Assembly: GCF_000384395.1 (NCBI RefSeq)
Contig: NZ_ARWE01000001.1
Span: forward strand, 3,260,501 to 3,324,500
Origin: Geopsychrobacter electrodiphilus DSM 16401
Lineage (GTDB): Bacteria > Desulfobacterota > Desulfuromonadia > Desulfuromonadales > Geopsychrobacteraceae
DNA length: 64,000 nt
Direction: 5' to 3'
In this document: piece after piece, positions 59,876 to 64,000 of the stretch
How positions within the stretch are numbered: the stretch's first letter is position 1
Layout of the letters: every line of letters starts with the position of its first letter
Position numbers and translations under genes: made by a program
Notes under the pieces: model-generated
Told to the model about the DNA's origin: nothing
The model's input: only the letters and a program-made list of their open reading frames with translations
Databases searched by the model: none

Positions 59876-60289
59876 ATGGGATTTTTCAGCAAGAAGGTAA
59901 CCTACCCGGAGCTGGCAGCAGATACCCAGGCGGCCAAACAGCTCAACGCCATTGAGGGTTCGCTCAAAGAGTTAATTGGTCAGATTTCAGACCCACTCGA
60001 GGTCATCCCCGCCGACGGCCACGCTTATGTCTTTATCGGCAAGCCACCCAAGCGCTTCGGTATGGCGATGATCGATGACGGGGTTCACAGCCTCGGCGCG
60101 GCGGCCAAGGAGAATGGAATCGACCAGATCCAGCTCCTGAAGATCAACGAAAAGCTGCGCGAGGCCTACTTGCAATGCCAGGATGCCCCGCGCTACACAA
60201 CCAGCGTCGCCGGTAGAGACCTGGTGATCACCCCCAGTCCACAGCTGGCTCAGGAAGTCAGTGAAATTACCCACAGTATTTACACCTGA
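59876..60289 (+). CDS. Hypothetical protein
   Basis: 137 residues, GAAAGGAGAACAGCC before the ATG. Soluble alpha/beta composition: two helices (YPELAADTQAAKQLNAIEGSLKELIGQI), a strand (HAYVFIGKPPKRFGMAMIDDG), another helix and a C-terminal pair (DLVITPSPQLAQEVSEITHSIYT). No signal peptide. Monocistronic, followed by a strong terminator. Not recognised. Confidence 0.75.
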   Translation: MGFFSKKVTYPELAADTQAAKQLNAIEGSLKELIGQISDPLEVIPADGHAYVFIGKPPKRFGMAMIDDGVHSLGAAAKENGIDQIQLLKINEKLREAYLQCQDAPRYTTSVAGRDLVITPSPQLAQEVSEITHSIYT

Positions 60290-60311
60290 AGATTGCAATT
60301 ATCGGGGCTGA

Positions 60312-60363
60312 AACCGGGGACAACCCTTTCATGGTTGAAAGAGTTGTTCCCGGTTTGTTTTTG
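60312..60363 (+). terminator. Intrinsic terminator
   Basis: Arms 60312-60330 and 60337-60355 (AACCGGGGACAACCCTTTC / GAAAGAGTTGTTCCCGGTT) pair over 19 bases with two G-U pairs and a 6-base loop, followed by TGTTTTTG. Placed just after the 59876 gene. Confidence 0.88.
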
Positions 60364-60374
60364 CGCCACCCTGC

Positions 60375-61625
60375 TCAATTCGACGAAATCGGCGCGCCCT
60401 CGGCAGGTTGCGTCAGCCTTTCCCACAGCTGCCCATAGGGCAAGCGGAAGAAATCAATGCTCAGCCGTTCGCGGGAGCCACGCAGCACAAAACCCCGCGC
60501 CTTAACCCCCGCCTCAAGCCCCGGCATATGCATGGCGCCCCAGGGGATCAGGATCGTCCGATATTTGTGCAAGCCTTTCGCCAGATAACTCAATACCGCC
60601 CGATTGCGTTTGAGCAACAGATCAGCCATCAGGACCTGGTTGATCTCCGGTGTCAGGTGTTCCCTGGCCCACTGGCTGAATTCCTGATAGCCCCTTCCCG
60701 GCGAACTGGCGTGCAGCAGATAAGTGCCGACAGCTTTGAGAACGTCAATCGTGCGCGGATCAAAATCTTGCGCATCGATATCTGCGCGCAGGATATCGGG
60801 ACCAGCGGATGCAGCCGTCAGGGGCAGGTCGAGTGACGCCGCGGTGATCGGATGCCCGGGAAACCGCAGATGCTCTTGTGAATCGAGGTCCAGCAGCTCG
60901 GCCAGGTTCCCGTAGCTGAACTTCCCGCGCAGCAACCCCTGCGTGTCGCTGACCCCCTCGGCCAGCAACAGACTCGGCCCAGAGTTAAACGAGTTTGAGA
61001 GGTCGGCATAAAATTCAGGTCGGGCCAGATGAATCATCGCGACCAGTCGAATCTCCTTATCGCCCCGTGCGTACACCTTTTCGATCATATAGAGCCCGTT
61101 CGGTTTCAGGCGTACAAAGCCGGCGGTATAGCTTTCAACCAGATTGCGGCCCGTCGCAAAACCGAGCAGCAGCAGAATCAGGGGCAAGAGCGGGAGACCC
61201 AGCAGACAGAAACGCAAGAGATGCGCGCCACTGAAGGACGGACCTGCGAACTGACCCGCGGTTAACAGCCAACTGCTGCCATTCTGGCGCCGAATCGAGC
61301 GCAGAACCAGCATGCCCAGCAGCAGTTGGCCCAGCGCCGCGTAGAGCGCATAGTTGACCCCGATCAACGGCTCCAGCGGCCAGAAATCGAGCAGCCCCCA
61401 GCACAGATATACCAGCAAGGGGACAAACTGGGCCTTCACCAGATGACAATTAAGACCAAGTCCGAAATAGACCGCCACCGCCAGCAGGAATAGCAGGATT
61501 GCCAGCAGATGGTTGAGCCCGGCGATGGCCCCCGGCAGCGCAGAGAAACGCGACAGTTCGGTGAAGATTCTCATGGCGGCAATAACAAGGAACAATATGA
61601 GGAACAGGTTGGCTATTTTTCGCAT
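60375..61625 (-). CDS. TraB/Tiki-like protein with N-terminal membrane domain
   Basis: 416 residues. The first 160 residues hold five or six membrane segments (LFLILFLVIAAMRIF, LLAILLFLLAVAVYFGLGL, FVPLLVYLCWGLLDFW, ALGQLLLGMLVL, LLRFCLLGLPLLPLILLLLGF). The C-terminal part has the TraB/GumN/Tiki pattern: AMIHLARPEFYADLSNSF, SLLLAEGV and TILIPWGAMHMPGLEAGV (GxxH). Tiki proteins are metalloproteases; whether this bacterial one is active is unknown. The fused membrane domain is unusual compared with simple GumN/TraB proteins. Confidence 0.72.
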   Translation of the reverse strand: MRKIANLFLILFLVIAAMRIFTELSRFSALPGAIAGLNHLLAILLFLLAVAVYFGLGLNCHLVKAQFVPLLVYLCWGLLDFWPLEPLIGVNYALYAALGQLLLGMLVLRSIRRQNGSSWLLTAGQFAGPSFSGAHLLRFCLLGLPLLPLILLLLGFATGRNLVESYTAGFVRLKPNGLYMIEKVYARGDKEIRLVAMIHLARPEFYADLSNSFNSGPSLLLAEGVSDTQGLLRGKFSYGNLAELLDLDSQEHLRFPGHPITAASLDLPLTAASAGPDILRADIDAQDFDPRTIDVLKAVGTYLLHASSPGRGYQEFSQWAREHLTPEINQVLMADLLLKRNRAVLSYLAKGLHKYRTILIPWGAMHMPGLEAGVKARGFVLRGSRERLSIDFFRLPYGQLWERLTQPAEGAPISSN

Positions 61626-61675
61626 TTGTCTTCTGTGGAGTCAGGGTTTAAGGGAAAGGGGAACGATCGCAAAGG

Positions 61676-61719
61676 CCCTCATCCGGCCTTCGGCCACCTT
61701 CTCCCCCAGGGAGAAGGTT
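61676..61719. repeat. Intergenic REP-like repeat, copy 3 of 3
   Basis: CCCTCATCCGGCCTTCGGCC, then ACCTTCTCCCCCAGGGAGAAGG: same family as 21054 and 26297. Here it sits between divergent genes, so it is not simply a transcript terminator. Confidence 0.75.
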
Positions 61720-61836
61720 AAAAAAGCAGCCTTTATCAGAATCAATAAAGAACATGGCAGGCAGCAGCGTGCTTAGTGTAGCATTGACAGACAAACCTGA
61801 AAACCTGGCATTCGGCACAAACCAAGGAGCCCTCGC

Positions 61837-62805
61837 GTGGCGGGATCATCGAAAAAAGTCATCTATGCCGCCCTGGCTGGCAATGCCCTGGTTGCGGTGA
61901 CCAAATTTATCGCCGCCGCCCTGACCGGGAGTTCGGCAATGCTCTCAGAGGGGATCCACTCAGTGGTCGACACCGGCAACCAGCTGCTGTTGCTGCTCGG
62001 CCTGCACAAAGCGAAACAACCGGCGGACGAGCGCTTCCCCTTCGGTCACGCCAAGGAGGTCTATTTCTGGAGCTTTGTGGTGGCGCTGCTGATCTTTGCC
62101 GTCGGCGCCGGGGTCTCCCTGTATGAAGGGATTCATCATCTCGCTCATCCGGCGCCGATCACCGACCCCTACATCAATTACCTGGTGCTCGGACTGGCGG
62201 TGCTGTTCGAAGGGCTGTCGCTCTATTTTGCCCTGAGTGAATTTTCCCGCACCAAAGGAACACGCAGCTATTTTGATGCGATTCACAGGGGGAAAGACCC
62301 GACGATCTTCGTCGTGCTGTTTGAAGATGCCGCCGCCATGCTCGGCCTGCTGGTCGCCTTCTGCGGCGTCCTCTTTTCTCAACTGAGCGGCAATCTGATC
62401 TACGACGGTCTGGCCTCAATCGTCATCGGTCTGATCCTCGGCGGCACCGCGATCTGGCTGGCCTATGAAACCAAGGGGCTGCTCATTGGCGAAAGCGCCA
62501 GCGTCGAAGTTGTAGCGGGCATCCGCAAGCTTGTCGCCGCCTATCCCGACGTTGAGCATGTCAACCAGGTATTGACCATGCACATGGGACCGCAACATAT
62601 CCTGGTCAATCTGAGCGTTGACTTTAGCGATCAGACGACGGCTCTCGAGCTGGAAAAAACCATTGGGGTCATCGATCTGGAGATCAAGAGAACCTGGCCG
62701 AACGTCAAGCAGGTCTTTATCGAAGCCGAGGCCCGCGGCGCGCTGCGTAACGACCCGACTCGTACTGGGAGTGAATTGCCGGCTCCCCCCGCAGAAAAGA
62801 GTTAA
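61837..62805 (+). CDS. Cation diffusion facilitator family metal transporter
   Basis: 322 residues from GTG 61837 with AAGGAG upstream. Six membrane segments; metal-site HxxxD in MLSEGIHSVVDTGNQLLLLLG and a second in the fifth segment (DGLASIVIGLILGG). The C-terminal ZT_dimer domain (about 215-305, VEVVAGIRKLVAAYPDVEHVNQVLTMHMGPQHILVNLSVDF) completes the CDF type. Exports divalent cations such as Zn2+, Fe2+ or Mn2+ from the cytoplasm in exchange for protons. Confidence 0.9.
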   Translation: MAGSSKKVIYAALAGNALVAVTKFIAAALTGSSAMLSEGIHSVVDTGNQLLLLLGLHKAKQPADERFPFGHAKEVYFWSFVVALLIFAVGAGVSLYEGIHHLAHPAPITDPYINYLVLGLAVLFEGLSLYFALSEFSRTKGTRSYFDAIHRGKDPTIFVVLFEDAAAMLGLLVAFCGVLFSQLSGNLIYDGLASIVIGLILGGTAIWLAYETKGLLIGESASVEVVAGIRKLVAAYPDVEHVNQVLTMHMGPQHILVNLSVDFSDQTTALELEKTIGVIDLEIKRTWPNVKQVFIEAEARGALRNDPTRTGSELPAPPAEKS

Positions 62806-62809
62806 CTCC

Positions 62810-63691
62810 ATGGCGACCTCCCCCTACCCGTCATGTGTCAGTCTTCCCTGCGCCGAAAAACCCTACCCTGCGATTCTGGATTTTCTGGTGCTCAGGTTCC
62901 CCAGCATCAGCCGCTCCGTCTGGACAGCGCGGCTGCATAACGGCAAGGTGCAGGATGAAGCCGGCAGGCCGATCACCGAAGCGACCCCTTATCGACCGCA
63001 GCAAAGACTCTTTTACTTCAGGGAGCTGCCCGAAGAACTGCGGATTCCCCTGGCTGAAACCATCCTCTTTCAAAACGATGAGCTCCTCGTCGCCTGCAAG
63101 CCACCCTTCTTGCCGGTCACGCCTTCAGGACCCTACATCAACGAATGCCTGCTTAACCGCCTGCGTCTGAAAACCGGCAACCATGATTTGACCCCGCTCC
63201 ACCGGATTGATCGCGAAACTTCGGGTCTGGTGCTGTTTTCGATGAACAGGCAAACCCGTGGCCTCTATGCCAGCCTCTTTTCAGACGGGCGGATCGAGAA
63301 AACCTATGAAGCGCTTGCCGAGCTCGAGCAGCGCCCCGCAGCCAATACCTGGACGGTGGAAAATCGCCTGGAGAAAGCAGAGCCCTGGTTCCGGAGGCAG
63401 GTCGTGCCGGGCGTCGTCAACGCCCGCTCGCGGATATGCCTGGTGGATTACCGTGACAACATGGCGCACTTCACTCTGTCTCCGATCACCGGCAAGACCC
63501 ATCAACTGCGGGTCCATATGAGCGGGCTGGGTTTTCGGATCATGAACGACAGGTATTACCCCGAGCTGCTCCCCAAACAGGCAGACGACCTGGATAATCC
63601 CCTGCAGCTCATCGCCCGTCGCGTGAGATTTACCGACCCGATTTCGGCTGAAGTCATGGAATTTGAGTCGGAACGGAGCCTGGGCGGCTAG
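62810..63691 (+). CDS. RluA-family pseudouridine synthase
   Basis: 293 residues from ATG 62810, 4 bases after the CDF stop. LTPLHRIDRETSGLVLFSMN carries the catalytic Asp (HRxDxxTSG), followed by KTYEALAE and TLSPITGKTHQLRVHMSGLGFRIMNDRYYP (late RluA motif). The N-terminal part resembles the S4-less branch (about 40 to 100). Target RNA (tRNA or rRNA) cannot be told from sequence. Its TAG stop joins directly to a palindromic repeat element. Confidence 0.88.
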   Translation: MATSPYPSCVSLPCAEKPYPAILDFLVLRFPSISRSVWTARLHNGKVQDEAGRPITEATPYRPQQRLFYFRELPEELRIPLAETILFQNDELLVACKPPFLPVTPSGPYINECLLNRLRLKTGNHDLTPLHRIDRETSGLVLFSMNRQTRGLYASLFSDGRIEKTYEALAELEQRPAANTWTVENRLEKAEPWFRRQVVPGVVNARSRICLVDYRDNMAHFTLSPITGKTHQLRVHMSGLGFRIMNDRYYPELLPKQADDLDNPLQLIARRVRFTDPISAEVMEFESERSLGG

Positions 63692-63852
63692 GAGCCTGTC
63701 CGACAATAAGGGCCGAAGCGAAAATCCGGAAGTTTGAGAACAGATTTTGGCTCGATTGAGAGCTCATAGCCGTAGCTATAGGCCGAAAATGAGCTGAAAT
63801 ATGGGCCAAACAGCCGGGTTTGCAGCCGGGTCTCTATTCCCGGACAGGCTCC
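63691..63852 (+). repeat. Full-length copy of the stop-codon-associated palindromic element
   Basis: 162 bases, ends GGAGCCTGTCCG and CGGACAGGCTCC (perfect 12-base inverted repeat), flanked by TA on both sides (63689-63690 and 63853-63854). Interior shares TTTGAGAACAG, GAGCTCATAGCC, GAGCTGAAA, ATGGGCCA, TTTGCAGC in order with 8501-8663. Its first base completes the TAG stop of the pseudouridine synthase gene. Confidence 0.82.
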
Positions 63853-63940
63853 TAGCCCCGAAAAGGCCGGAAAGCTTGTATAAACAGTGGAAGGTCTGTA
63901 TAAGACTCCGGCGCCACTAACCCTCTTCTCAGGAACCCCG

Positions 63941-64000
63941 ATGCAACCCGGTCCCGCGTTCAATCATAAGGCCCTGCTCGAACTCGCCGCCACGCGCATG
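63941..64000 (+). CDS. 5' end of a gene running off the window
   Basis: ATG 63941 preceded by TCAGGAACCCCG. The visible 20 residues (MQPGPAFNHKALLELAATRM) are gene-like, but the function cannot be judged. Confidence 0.5.
   Translation, partial: MQPGPAFNHKALLELAATRM

Overview
The window looks like a chromosomal segment of a Gram-negative, anaerobic, metal- or sulfur-reducing deltaproteobacterium of the Desulfuromonadales (Geobacter/Desulfuromonas/Pelobacter type). The reasons are a small periplasmic triheme c7-type cytochrome, a tungsten-type aldehyde ferredoxin oxidoreductase, a REC-PilZ-GAF regulator, GspA/GspB, outer-membrane porin and OmpA proteins, and a GC-rich backbone with strong Shine-Dalgarno sites. 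This placement is inferred from gene content only.

Backbone left of the array (1-27.8 kb): a receiver-PilZ-GAF regulator; a heat-shock block read leftward (two Hsp20 proteins, ClpB, a thioredoxin-like protein); a sigma-54 activator with a PilZ protein; the triheme cytochrome; a divergent tesA / ybbA-ybbP lipid and envelope cluster with a glycerate-kinase-like gene; a complete branched-chain-amino-acid-type ABC importer (binding protein, two permeases, two ATPases) followed by a malate/lactate-type dehydrogenase; a Ca/Na-type antiporter; the aldehyde oxidoreductase; an HlyD/ABC/permease exporter; and a beta-CASP metallo-beta-lactamase RNase.

Accessory region (about 27.8-40.6 kb): the base composition drops sharply and the sequence reads as an integron gene-cassette array without a visible integrase (a CALIN). 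Three attC sites of about 110-120 bases (30220, 32511 and a split site at 34468/35643) and one half site (36690) share sequence, and two simpler recombination-like sites lie at 28227 and 29457. The 7-base ends of successive cassettes pair as the cassette model predicts (GTTAGGC with GCCTAAC; GTTAGGG with CCCTAAC; and, after removing an IS1111-like element, GTTAGCA with TGCTAAC). Cassettes encode a Cys-rich lipoprotein plus a secreted protein, a DUF4145 protein, a membrane-anchored protein, a HEPN-like protein split by a frameshift at an A8 run, and a zinc-ribbon membrane protein. The array is interrupted by an IS110/IS1111 element sitting exactly in an attC core, an IS30 element inside another attC, an IS1182-like fragment and a RAYT (REP-associated transposase) element. 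GspA/GspB, a RAYT remnant and an AT-rich carbonic anhydrase follow.

Backbone right of the array (40.9-64 kb): SGNH hydrolase, thioesterase, an OmpA protein with calcium-binding thrombospondin-3 repeats, an HD hydrolase, two DMT exporters, a CitA/CitB-like two-component system next to a TctCBA tripartite carboxylate transporter and a porin with a long structured leader (a likely carboxylate-sensing and uptake unit), RNase H-like protein, a membrane protein with a presenilin-like Asp/Asp/PALP pattern, small conserved proteins, a site-2 protease homologue, a TraB/Tiki-like membrane protein, a cation diffusion facilitator and a pseudouridine synthase. A dispersed palindromic element (three copies: 6091, 8501, 63691) lies exactly at the stop codon of three unrelated genes, flanked by TA, which suggests a non-autonomous TA-targeting mobile element. 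A second short repeat family (21054, 26297, 61676) sits between genes.
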